25,130 nucleotides of DNA, taken from positions 1-25,130 of the forward strand of contig JAAEQP010001057.1 of assembly GCA_024231375.1 (NCBI GenBank), in the 5' to 3' direction. This document shows, one piece after another, positions 1 to 6,878 of this stretch (positions are counted from its first letter, which is position 1; every line of letters begins with the position of its first letter). A program made the position numbers and the translations under genes. This stretch comes from a bacterium. Its GTDB lineage: Bacteria > Hydrogenedentota > Hydrogenedentia > Hydrogenedentiales > SLHB01. The notes beneath the pieces were generated by a model, which was not told the DNA's origin, ran no database searches, and saw only the letters and a program-made list of their open reading frames with translations.

Positions 1-1173
1 GGTGATCCACATGGCGTCTTCCGGCGGCGTGCCGTTGCCTTCGATAATGCCGCGCACATATTGGGGGCCGTAATCTTTCCAGCGGCCGAAGAACCGACGA
101 GGCGGCACTTCGCCGTGGACCAAGAGCATGTTGTCAAAGATGATTCCGTCGTCGCCGGTCACCATGACGAGGGGGTAGCGGTGCTCGCTGTGAACGGTGG
201 GATTGTAGACGAGGGCATACCGTCCGTCGGGCATGCGTTGTCCCCAGATCTTGGCTCCGTCCATGGTAATCGTGGGCAGTTTCGCCGGTTTGGAGAAGGA
301 GACGCCGCCATCCAGCGACAAAGCGGCCAGGGACCATTTCCAGAGGGCCACCAGGTTGCCGTCGGCCCGGTGGTAGAGGCACAACGCCTCGCCCGCGTCT
401 TGAACCGGATAGCCGGCCTTTGCGCCGGGATCTTCGTCGTGCCACTGGGCCGTGATCAGTTTGTCGGCCAATAACGCCTTGCAGGCTTCCAGGAACCCGG
501 GGTCGTCCGACTTGGTATAGACGGGATAGCTGGTGTTGGATTCGTTCCAATCGGCGTGGCTGGTGTACCGGATGAAGTAGATGGGGCCGTAGGATCCATC
601 TGCATAGGCCTCGCGCACGACGCGGCCGATGCCGCCCTTCTCGAAGGGGTCTTCGGCGTGACCGTAGAAGGCCAGCACCAGGAGCCGCCCGCTGGGGGCC
701 ACGTAGAATCCCATGCGCTGGTGCATCATGTAGCCGTCGGACCCCTTCGGCATGGGGGTGCCGGGAGGCGGTTCGTAGGCCGGGAAGACGACGGTGGGTT
801 TGGACCAGTTCCGGCCGTCGCGGGAGGTGACGACCAGGGTGTGTCCGGGCGCGATGTGCTCATCGACGGGGTTGCTGAGGTACTGCTGGTAGAACATGCC
901 GTTCCAATACGCCAGATTTGAGGCATGACTGTAGGTCCAGCCGAAGCCGTCGGCCCTCTCGGGGTGCGTTCGGTTGGCGCGGAAGGTCTGATAGTTGGCG
1001 ATGCCGATGGCGGGCCGCAAGCGCCCCTCGTGCGGTGTCAGGTCGATGCTCACCCCTCCGACGTACCGCACGGGTTCGTGTTCAGATCCTGTCTGAGCGG
1101 CGCAGGGAAGCGCGGAAACGCATAGGAAAGCGCACAGAAACCCGGCGATCAACAGGATGGAAAGTCCGTACAT
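1..1173 (-). CDS. Secreted sialidase-like (Asp-box) beta-propeller protein, 3' end outside window
   Basis: The frame is open for 391 codons from an ATG at 1171-1173 to the left edge, so the C-terminus is missing. An AGGAG lies 10 nt before the start. Residues 1-27 form a Sec signal peptide: a hydrophobic core from about residue 5 to 23, then ALPCAAQ as a likely cleavage region. Two Asp-box motifs (SxDxGxx[WF]) are visible, SRDGRNW at 117-123 and SLDGGVSF at 286-293. A weaker one (VTGDDGIIF) lies near 338. Asp boxes mark sialidase/BNR-type propellers, many of which are exported hydrolases or carbohydrate-binding proteins. I do not see a complete sialidase active site (Arg triad, Tyr/Glu pair), so the reaction is unknown. 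Two open frames on the opposite strand are shadows of this gene. It is transcribed away from the RRM gene at 1536. Confidence 0.82.
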   Translation of the reverse strand, partial: MYGLSILLIAGFLCAFLCVSALPCAAQTGSEHEPVRYVGGVSIDLTPHEGRLRPAIGIANYQTFRANRTHPERADGFGWTYSHASNLAYWNGMFYQQYLSNPVDEHIAPGHTLVVTSRDGRNWSKPTVVFPAYEPPPGTPMPKGSDGYMMHQRMGFYVAPSGRLLVLAFYGHAEDPFEKGGIGRVVREAYADGSYGPIYFIRYTSHADWNESNTSYPVYTKSDDPGFLEACKALLADKLITAQWHDEDPGAKAGYPVQDAGEALCLYHRADGNLVALWKWSLAALSLDGGVSFSKPAKLPTITMDGAKIWGQRMPDGRYALVYNPTVHSEHRYPLVMVTGDDGIIFDNMLLVHGEVPPRRFFGRWKDYGPQYVRGIIEGNGTPPEDAMWIT

Positions 1174-1535
1174 GATTGGTCATCTCCTACCGGTGAAACC
1201 GCCCTCATGACGGCATAATGAGCATAACACAAGCGGGGGCGGCATACAGAATCGCATCGCTCCTGGCCGCATACGACCACATAACCTCTTATTTCCCGGC
1301 GACTTACGAATGGCGACTGGGCAGCCTAGCAGAGTGTTGCAATATCCCGAGCGATGTGGTATTATCTCTGCCACGTGCAATGGATGCACAAGTGTATGGA
1401 GTTCATGTTCCTCAGTAATTGCTTCGCACCCGACCCTATCGCATGGTTCACATGTCGATCTCATGCCTGCCCTAGTTCTGGTTACCGACCATTGCTGATG
1501 ACTGCCTCCAAGACCATTCCTGAAAGGAACTCGAA
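1174..1535. other. Spacer between divergent genes; holds the RRM gene promoter and leader
   Basis: This spacer of about 360 bp separates the minus-strand propeller gene from the plus-strand RRM gene. Small open frames exist on both strands, but they lack ribosome sites and recognisable protein character. The clear signal is the plus-strand promoter at 1337-1365, which would leave an untranslated leader of about 160 nt. I see no convincing promoter for the minus-strand gene. Confidence 0.6.
1337..1365 (+). promoter_or_regulatory. Sigma70-type promoter for the RRM gene
   Basis: TTGCAA (1337-1342), a 17-nt spacer and TATTAT (1360-1365) match the sigma70 consensus at 4/6 and 5/6 positions with ideal spacing. 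Transcription would start near 1372, leaving a leader of about 160 nt before the ATG at 1536. That is long for so small a gene and could hold post-transcriptional control. Confidence 0.55.
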
Positions 1536-1835
1536 ATGAACATCTATGTGGGAAATCTGTCGTACGAAACTGACAACACGTCGCTTCGCGAAGCCTTCGA
1601 GCGCTTTGGCCAAGTCGAAGACGCGCGCGTTATCACGGACCGGGAGACGGGGCGGTCTCGCGGCTTCGGTTTCGTCGAGATGCCCGACGATTCGGAAGGC
1701 CAGAAGGCTATTTCGGATCTGAACGATACGGACCTCCAGGGCCGGTCGATTAAAGTCAACGAAGCCCGGCCCCGTGAAGATCGTCGTCCTGGCGGCGGCG
1801 GTGGCGGCGGCGGCGGATACGGTTCGCGCTACTAG
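1536..1835 (+). CDS. Glycine-rich RRM RNA-binding protein
   Basis: The product is 99 residues with one RNA-recognition motif filling residues 1-80. RNP2 is IYVGNL (3-8). RNP1 is RGFGFVEM (42-49), which carries the two aromatic residues that stack on RNA bases. The tail after residue 84 is an Arg/Gly stretch with a nine-glycine run, ending YGSRY. This matches the small single-RRM proteins of cyanobacteria and other bacteria, several of which are cold-induced and bind single-stranded RNA. The start is supported by AAGGAA 7 nt upstream. The gene has its own promoter and terminator, so it is probably monocistronic. An overlapping minus-strand frame is a shadow. Confidence 0.96.
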   Translation: MNIYVGNLSYETDNTSLREAFERFGQVEDARVITDRETGRSRGFGFVEMPDDSEGQKAISDLNDTDLQGRSIKVNEARPREDRRPGGGGGGGGGYGSRY

Positions 1836-1857
1836 TCGCAGCTGATTCCATTCGGGG

Positions 1858-1895
1858 CAAGGGACACCTCAGGGTGTCTCTTGTCCCGTTTTTTT
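1858..1895 (+). terminator. Rho-independent terminator after the RRM gene
   Basis: The arms 1858-1868 and 1873-1883 form an 11-bp stem with one G-U pair and a TCAG loop. A run of seven T follows at 1889-1895. It lies 22 bp past the RRM stop codon and is the clearest intrinsic terminator in the window. Confidence 0.88.
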
Positions 1896-1986
1896 GTGCC
1901 CGGGGCGGGAAGGGGCGGCAAGAGCTTGGCAGCGGGGCTGATGAGGAAGTCTTGGCCCTGGCGCGATGCCGAAGGAGCTAGGGACA

Positions 1987-2121
1987 GCGGGGCTGTTGAG
2001 AAAGTCTCAGTCTCTCACGCGTAGCCCGCGATAACCTGGGGACAGCCACCCATTGTTGCCCTGAGAAGTGCAATAATGGGACGCAAGAGCTTGGCAGTCC
2101 CCGTTTGTCGCTTCTGTTCTT
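1987..2121 (+). repeat. Copy 1 of a ~130-bp repeat element with a hairpin core
   Basis: The left part (1987-2045) aligns with 5591-5647, and the right end (about 2094-2121, CCCCGTTTGTCGCTTCTGTT) resembles 5691-5714. The centre differs. Here it is a hairpin with arms CCCATTGTTGC (2049-2059) and GCAATAATGGG (2070-2080), 11 bp with one G-T pair. Conserved ends around a different hairpin suggest one dispersed family whose core has diverged or been replaced. Confidence 0.6.
2043..2114 (+). repeat. 72-bp direct repeat, copy A
   Basis: The unit starts CAGCCACCC and ends TTTGTCGCTTC. It matches 2151-2222 over 72 ungapped positions with about nine substitutions, and it contains the 2049-2080 hairpin. 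Confidence 0.8.
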
Positions 2122-2150
2122 GAGGGAGCATGACTCTTTCAACAGCCCCA

Positions 2151-2222
2151 CAGCCACCCGTTGTTGCCCTAAGAAGGTCAACAATGGGCCGTAAGAACTT
2201 GGCAGTCTCCGTTTGTCGCTTC
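2151..2222 (+). repeat. 72-bp direct repeat, copy B
   Basis: This is the partner of 2043-2114. Its hairpin arms CCCGTTGTTG (2157-2166) and CAACAATGGG (2179-2188) pair fully if one G-T pair is allowed. Some substitutions relative to copy A fall in the arms without breaking the stem, which suggests that structure is retained. Confidence 0.8.
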
Positions 2223-2304
2223 AGCTTTCGCGCGTGTGTGACTTCTTCAGCGGCTCCGCAGAGAGGTGGGGCAAGGCTGTGCGTCGGCAATTCGCCGGCA
2301 GGTG

Positions 2305-2310
2305 TATAAT
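2305..2310 (+). promoter_or_regulatory. Likely -10 box for the secreted protein/sulfatase pair
   Basis: A perfect TATAAT lies 63 bp before the ATG at 2373, just past the repeat region. The expected -35 position (about 2282-2287) reads CGTCGG, a poor match. This promoter would therefore be weak, activator-dependent or served by another sigma factor. Confidence 0.4.
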
Positions 2311-2372
2311 GGCGGGCACGTAGCCTACTTCGTGGAGGAACCGAATGTCTTGACCCCAGGGGAGATGGTGCC

Positions 2373-3752
2373 ATGAGATGCACGCGTCAGTGGGCGATGG
2401 TGTTGGTGCTGGGTATGGTCGCAATGTGGGCCTGTCAAGGGGAGGCGGCGACTGAACTGGTGCAGCCTGCCGATTTCGAGTATCTGGGGGCCTTTCGATT
2501 GCCGGGGGGCGATGAACGACCCGAGACCTTCGCCTACGGTGGCAACGGGATGGCGTTCAATCCGGACGGTGGCGGCGACGGGCTGCCCGGCTCCCTGTTC
2601 ATCCTGGGGCATGAACGCATGCCCTACGGCGATCTCCCGAACGGAAATCAGTTTGCGGAAGTGTTGATACCGACGCCGGTGAAATCCAGGGACCTGGGCG
2701 CGCTCAGCAAGGCGTCGTTTGTGCAGCCCTTCCGAGATTCGGCCAAGGGACTGTTCCCGGATTGCCAGGAGATCCCTCGGGTGGGAATCGAGTACCTGGC
2801 TGTGCCGGGGATGGGTCCCAGAATTCACGTCACCTGGGGACAACACCTCTATGATGACGATCAGGGGCACGGTCCAACGCACTGCTGGATTTCGCCCAAC
2901 CTTGGCGCGCCCGCACCCCGCGGATTCTGGCACATCGGCAACCAGTCCCCCCACTCCGTGACAGGCTACCTGTTCGAGATCCCCGCCCCTTGGGCGAATG
3001 CCCATGTGGGCGGACGCGTGCTGGCCACGGGGCAGTTCCGGGACGGAGGTTGGTCGGGACAGGGACCGTGCCTCTACGCGTACCGGCCGTGGACGGATGA
3101 CAGCGGCACGCCCGCTCCGAACGGCGCGCGGCTCGAAGAAGTGACCTTGCTGGAGTATGCCGACTCCCACAACACGGACGACGTGGTTTCGCGGTCGCTT
3201 CGAGGCTACCAGCACGGAGACGAATGGGAAGGCGGGGCGTGGCTGACAACCCCCAGCGGAAAGTCGGCCGTCATGATAGCGGGCACCAAGGGCACGGGTA
3301 AGAAATACTGGTACGGGTGGATCAACCCGGACGGCCCGGAGTTTCCCTGTGTCGAGACCAGCATGGTCGGCGAATTCATCGTGTGCCGCATGGCGGACGG
3401 GTCGCCCTGTCCGCCGGAAGACCTGCGGAGCCATGACGATCACAGTGACTACCGGGGATGGTGGAGTAGCCGCATGGCGGCCCAGTTCATTCTGTACAAC
3501 CCGGACGATCTTGCGCGTGTGGCCGCGGGCGAACTGAAGCCGTGTGAACCTCAGCCGTATGCGTCGCTGGACGTGGACGAGCACCTGTTTCTCAATCCCT
3601 CGGGCATCGAGGAAGGCATGCTCGGCGCTGGGGTGCAACGACGGTTCCGAATCGGCGCAGTGGCGTTCGACCGGAAGAATGGGATAGTTTACGTGCTTGA
3701 ACACTTCGCCGACGAGGCGAAACCAGTGGTACACGTGTGGCGGATTCGATAG
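2373..3752 (+). CDS. Secreted protein of unknown function ('YLGAFRLP' type)
   Basis: The product is 459 residues. It has an N-terminal export signal (hydrophobic residues about 8-20) ending near GEAAT, and GGGGAG lies upstream of the ATG. Cys21 is preceded by MWA, which is not a good lipobox, so a Sec-secreted soluble protein is more likely than a lipoprotein. The mature part begins with a FEYLGAFRLP segment. It is rich in Trp, Gly, Pro and Asp, with repeated strand-like stretches consistent with a propeller or other all-beta fold. I recognise no catalytic motif. It lies 26 bp before the sulfatase, which suggests co-transcription and a shared extracellular role. A long minus-strand frame over this gene has no protein character and is a shadow. 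Confidence 0.88.
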   Translation: MRCTRQWAMVLVLGMVAMWACQGEAATELVQPADFEYLGAFRLPGGDERPETFAYGGNGMAFNPDGGGDGLPGSLFILGHERMPYGDLPNGNQFAEVLIPTPVKSRDLGALSKASFVQPFRDSAKGLFPDCQEIPRVGIEYLAVPGMGPRIHVTWGQHLYDDDQGHGPTHCWISPNLGAPAPRGFWHIGNQSPHSVTGYLFEIPAPWANAHVGGRVLATGQFRDGGWSGQGPCLYAYRPWTDDSGTPAPNGARLEEVTLLEYADSHNTDDVVSRSLRGYQHGDEWEGGAWLTTPSGKSAVMIAGTKGTGKKYWYGWINPDGPEFPCVETSMVGEFIVCRMADGSPCPPEDLRSHDDHSDYRGWWSSRMAAQFILYNPDDLARVAAGELKPCEPQPYASLDVDEHLFLNPSGIEEGMLGAGVQRRFRIGAVAFDRKNGIVYVLEHFADEAKPVVHVWRIR

Positions 3753-3778
3753 CCGTGAATTGAACTCGGGGGATATCC

Positions 3779-5314
3779 ATGAAGAGACGCGAGTTTCTGC
3801 GCCGTGTGGGTGCTTTGGGTGCGGCAACGGTGTTACCGGGCTGCGTGCGCGCGAACGATGCCGTTGCGGCGTCACGGGAGAGTGTTGTGGCAGGGCGACC
3901 GAATATTGTGTTCTTCCTCGTAGACGACATGGGCTGGCAAGACACGTCGGAACCGTTCCACACGGAGCGGACGAAGCTCAATGACTGGTATTCCACGCCC
4001 AATATGGAGAAGCTGGCCGACGCGGGCGTGAAGTTCACGCAGGCCTACGCGTGCGCCGTGTGCTCGCCAACGCGGGTCAGTCTCATGACCGGACTCAACG
4101 CGGCACGCCACCGAGTCACGAACTGGACGTTGCGCAAGAACAAGTCGCCGGATCCGAAGCACGCCGAACTCGATATGCCGGCATGGAACGTGAACGGGTT
4201 GTGTGCAGAGCCGGGGATTGAGCGCACGGCTGTAGCCAAGACGCTGCCCATGTTCCTGCGAGAAGCGGGATACCGAACCATCCACGCGGGCAAGGCCCAT
4301 TGGGGCGCGGCGGGTACACCGGGCGAGAATCCGTTGAATCTCGGCTTCGACATCAACATCGCGGGCCACGCGGCCGGCGGACCTGGCAGTTACCACGGCA
4401 CCCACAACTACAGCGCGGCGTGGCGTAAAGGTGACCGTATCTGGGATGTGCCGGGCCTCGACGCGTATCACGGCACCGAGACGTATCTCACCGAAGCGCT
4501 GACCCTCGAGGCCAACAAGGCCGTCGACCAAGCCGTGGCCGATGGCAAGCCCTTCTACCTGTACATGTCGCACTACGCCATCCACGCGCCATGGGAGAAG
4601 GACCAGCGCTATTACCAAACCTATGAAGACAAAGGACTGAAGGAATTCGACGCGACGTACGCGTCCATGATTGAAGGGATGGACAAGTCGCTGGGTGATA
4701 TTCGGGCCCATCTGGAAGAACTCGGCGTAGCGGACAACACAATCATTCTCTTCATGAGCGACAACGGCCAGCCATCACAGGCCGCCCGCAACAGGCCCTT
4801 GCGCGGGCACAAGCTCACGCCCTACGAGGGCGGGATCCGCGTGCCCATGCTGGCTCGCTGGCCGGGCGTGACCAAGCCGGGATCGGTGTGCGACGACTAT
4901 GTCGTCATCGAAGACGTCTTCCCCACGTTCCTCGAAGTGGCGGGTGTGACGAAGTATGAGCAGACGGGCGGGGTGGTCGATGGCGTCAGTTTTGCTCCAT
5001 TGTTGAAGGGCGAGGCGGGGTACCCGCGGGACCGTGCGCTGGTGTGGCATTTCCCTCACGTCTACGACCAGCCGCCGTACAGTGCCATCCGTCAGGGCGA
5101 CTGGAAACTCATCTACTGGCACTTGGGGCATCGGTACGAGTTGTTCAACCTGGCAGAGGATATCTCGGAGAAGCACGATCTATATGGCGACCGTCGCGAC
5201 ATTGCCGACCGGTTGGCGGACCAGTTGGGCGCGTTTCTCAAGGAAGCCGACGCCGTCATGCCCATCGAGAAGGACAGCGGGAAGCCTGTGCCGCTGCCGG
5301 GTTCCGGGAGTTGA
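3779..5314 (+). CDS. Tat-exported Cys-type sulfatase (S1 family)
   Basis: The product is 511 residues and hydrolyses a sulfate ester, probably on a polysaccharide or other organic sulfate. It begins with a twin-arginine signal (MKRREFLRR) leading to VLPGC, so it may be a Tat lipoprotein attached through Cys22. The sulfatase signature CSPTR is at 95-99, where Cys95 would become formylglycine. Metal ligands are Asp49-Asp50 (FFLVDDMGW) and Asp328-Asn329 (MSDNG). Further active-site candidates are Lys172 in AGKAHWG, His269 in YAIHAP and Lys345 in RGHK. Length and motif order match the family. GGGGGA precedes the ATG. No formylglycine-generating enzyme is in the window, so the maturase must be encoded elsewhere. 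The substrate cannot be read from the sequence. Confidence 0.96.
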   Translation: MKRREFLRRVGALGAATVLPGCVRANDAVAASRESVVAGRPNIVFFLVDDMGWQDTSEPFHTERTKLNDWYSTPNMEKLADAGVKFTQAYACAVCSPTRVSLMTGLNAARHRVTNWTLRKNKSPDPKHAELDMPAWNVNGLCAEPGIERTAVAKTLPMFLREAGYRTIHAGKAHWGAAGTPGENPLNLGFDINIAGHAAGGPGSYHGTHNYSAAWRKGDRIWDVPGLDAYHGTETYLTEALTLEANKAVDQAVADGKPFYLYMSHYAIHAPWEKDQRYYQTYEDKGLKEFDATYASMIEGMDKSLGDIRAHLEELGVADNTIILFMSDNGQPSQAARNRPLRGHKLTPYEGGIRVPMLARWPGVTKPGSVCDDYVVIEDVFPTFLEVAGVTKYEQTGGVVDGVSFAPLLKGEAGYPRDRALVWHFPHVYDQPPYSAIRQGDWKLIYWHLGHRYELFNLAEDISEKHDLYGDRRDIADRLADQLGAFLKEADAVMPIEKDSGKPVPLPGSGS

Positions 5315-5434
5315 TGGTATGGTGTGTACTACTGCCCATCAGAATCTTGTTCCCCAAGCAATGGGTTCATGCGCGTCTGCAACTCATTTGATGTAGGCGC
5401 GAAGGCCCGCAGACCGAGGCAGTCGCCGCAGTGT

Positions 5435-5461
5435 GAGATCCCTCGGCTCTGCTCACGATGA
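5435..5461 (+). repeat. 27-bp GAGATCCCTC repeat, copy 1
   Basis: It aligns with 5553-5579 if a one-base shift is allowed near the middle. It resembles the widely scattered 'GAGATYCTTC...CTCAGRATGAC' short repeats I associate with environmental bacterial genomes. Confidence 0.45.
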
Positions 5462-5552
5462 GGTGAGGACAGGTACCAGACGCGGGAAGGGCGCCTGCGT
5501 CACGCCGATCGTCAGCGAAGCGTCTCGCGCTCCAGATAGCCGCTGGGAGAAC

Positions 5553-5579
5553 GAGATTCTTCACTTCGTTCAGAATGAC
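5553..5579 (+). repeat. 27-bp GAGATTCTTC repeat, copy 2
   Basis: This is the better-preserved copy, ending CAGAATGAC. It lies 12 bp before the hairpin-core element at 5591, so two repeat types sit side by side. Confidence 0.5.
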
Positions 5580-5590
5580 GGAAAGGGGCT

Positions 5591-5715
5591 GCGGGGCTGT
5601 TGAAGAAGTCTCGGCCTTGACGCAGAGCCCGCGAAAAGGCCAGGGACAGACCCGTCTTCGTCCGCCTACGGCGGACTTCGCTGGGGTCAGTCCCGGCGTT
5701 TTCGCTCCTGTTCTC
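5591..5715 (+). repeat. Copy 2 of the ~130-bp repeat element with a hairpin core
   Basis: The head (GCGGGGCTGTTGAAGAAGTC) and the AGCCCGCG and GGGACAG blocks match 1987-2045. The tail TTCGCTCCTGTTCT resembles the end of the first copy. The core is a perfect 7-bp hairpin, GTCCGCC (5660-5666) and GGCGGAC (5670-5676), with a TAC loop. It is enclosed by imperfect arms GGGACAGACCC (5643-5653) and GGGTCAGTCCC (5684-5694). Confidence 0.65.
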
Positions 5716-5777
5716 GGCGTTCTCTGTGAGCGCTGCACACGACAAGCGGGGAAGACCCTGACTCGGCGGCCTTGCGC

Positions 5778-6827
5778 TTAGAAATCGATCACGTGCAACC
5801 CGGGGATCGAGCTGTCCAACGGAATCGTTTCAATGGCGGTTGCGCCGATTTTCGCGAGGTCGTACCGAACCTTGGCAACCGGCAATTGCTGGTTGGCCAA
5901 GTCGAGTTGGATGCTGAACTCGATGAAGTTGATGCCTTCGTTGATGGTCGGTTCGTCGCCGTACAGGCTGTTCTCCGACAGGTAGGCGAGCAGCTTGCCT
6001 TGGTCTTCCTTCTTGGCGTTGAACAGAAGAAGTACCTTGTTCTCGGCGTAGATGGAGCCGTAGAGGTTCAGGAGGAACATACGTGCCAGGTCGTACTTCT
6101 CCGGGTCGTCGCGCAACGCTGGGTTGACCCAGATGCCCGCCTGGGACGCCATGATTTCGTCGAGGATGTTGAGACCGTAGTTACGAATGGCCGATCCGGT
6201 CTGCGTAATCTCCAACCCGAAATCGACGGAGCCGTTCGTGACCTTCGCCTCGGTCTTGCCCCAGGTCTCGTAGATGACGATGCCGTTCTTGATACGCGGC
6301 GGTGTCTTGAACTTCTGGACGCTGAATTCACTGTGCGATTCCGCGAACCCGAGCTTGGCGGTCTTGGCCTTGAACCATTCCAACGCCAGATAGGGCATCT
6401 CGGATACCATGGAAACCAGCGGCTTCTCGGCCAGCAGTTCTTTCAGCCAGTCGTCGCAGTCGCGGCCTTCGGTTTCCCCACCGGCAATGATCACGATTCG
6501 TACGCCGCCCCGTTTGAGGTCCAACACGCGCAGCAGTTCGATGTCCTGACCGAACTCGTACTTGAACTCGAGTTGCCGTTCCTTAACCCAGTCGTCGCCG
6601 CCGATGGCCACGTCGATCTCACCGATGGCGAGTTGGGACCCGAATTCCTGGGGACGTCCGTCCCACCCCACGAGAAACGGGGTCAGGGGGAAGGAGCTCG
6701 GACCGCCTTTGTCATAGCCTCGGGCCGGGAACCCGGCGTTCTTGAGAAGTTCGATGAGGCTTCCGCCACGATTGGGATCCGCCAAGGACCCCGCCGGAAG
6801 GCCTACGATTAGCTTTGTGTCGCTCAT
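5778..6827 (-). CDS. hisG: HisG-like ATP phosphoribosyltransferase (divergent, long form)
   Basis: The product is 349 residues. HisG joins ATP and PRPP in the first step of histidine synthesis, in the cytoplasm. The N-terminus LIVGLPAGSL (6-15) corresponds to the usual PKGRL-type segment but has Ala where Lys is normal. VDFGLEITQTGSAIRNYGL (201-219) corresponds to the PRPP-loop region (D-x-V-x2-TG). The C-terminal part from about 250, with VRYDLAKIGATAIETIPLD, resembles the regulatory domain of long-form HisG. The protein is longer than the roughly 290-300 residues usual for that form. GGAG lies just before the ATG. It starts 51 bp after the deacetylase gene, so it could be the last gene of that operon. 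No other his genes are nearby. Family assignment is fairly secure; true HisG activity is less so. Confidence 0.72.
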   Translation of the reverse strand: MSDTKLIVGLPAGSLADPNRGGSLIELLKNAGFPARGYDKGGPSSFPLTPFLVGWDGRPQEFGSQLAIGEIDVAIGGDDWVKERQLEFKYEFGQDIELLRVLDLKRGGVRIVIIAGGETEGRDCDDWLKELLAEKPLVSMVSEMPYLALEWFKAKTAKLGFAESHSEFSVQKFKTPPRIKNGIVIYETWGKTEAKVTNGSVDFGLEITQTGSAIRNYGLNILDEIMASQAGIWVNPALRDDPEKYDLARMFLLNLYGSIYAENKVLLLFNAKKEDQGKLLAYLSENSLYGDEPTINEGINFIEFSIQLDLANQQLPVAKVRYDLAKIGATAIETIPLDSSIPGLHVIDF

Positions 6828-6878
6828 TGTCTCCTGCCTGTCAATGTGGGCGGGCCGTGTGGGGCGCGCCGGGTTCGG

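Larger units (their letters stand above)
1918..2264. repeat. Mosaic of degenerate repeats between the RRM gene and the secreted-protein gene
   Basis: Several modules recur here. One begins GCGGGGCTG and ends GGGACAG, with copies at 1932-1986 and 1987-2045 in tandem and a third at 5591-5647. Shortened inverted copies of its GGGGCTGTTGA head lie at about 2132-2150 and 2242-2263. A 72-bp module occurs twice as a direct repeat (2043-2114 and 2151-2222), and a short piece of its second half (GCAAGAGCTTGGCAG) appears at 1919-1933. No coding potential is visible. The organisation resembles REP/REPIN or MITE-like non-autonomous elements, but no transposase is present. Confidence 0.75.
5315..5777. other. 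Repeat-bearing spacer between convergent sulfatase and hisG-like gene
   Basis: This spacer of about 460 bp has no supported gene; short open frames on both strands lack ribosome sites. It holds two diverged copies of a 27-bp GAGATYCYTC...ATGA repeat and a copy of the hairpin-core repeat family. I found no poly-T terminator for either converging gene. Confidence 0.6.

Noticed and set aside
1180..1464. 94-codon open frame, minus strand, upstream of the propeller gene
   Set aside because: It has no ribosome site and Cys/Arg-rich composition without any recognisable domain, and it overlaps the RRM promoter.
1918..2264. Possible CRISPR array
   Set aside because: Repeats are degenerate, unequal in length and not separated by regular unique spacers, and no cas genes are near.
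2325..3875. 516-codon open frame opposite the secreted protein gene
   Set aside because: Composition is Arg/His/Pro-rich with no domain. The opposite strand encodes a protein with a signal peptide, ribosome site and operon context.
5772..6812. 346-codon open frame opposite the HisG-like gene
   Set aside because: It mirrors the codon pattern of the real gene; the minus-strand product has clear HisG features.
6839..6845. TTGACA on the minus strand just before the HisG-like gene
   Set aside because: A -10 box at proper spacing would fall inside the coding sequence, so it cannot drive the gene from its start.
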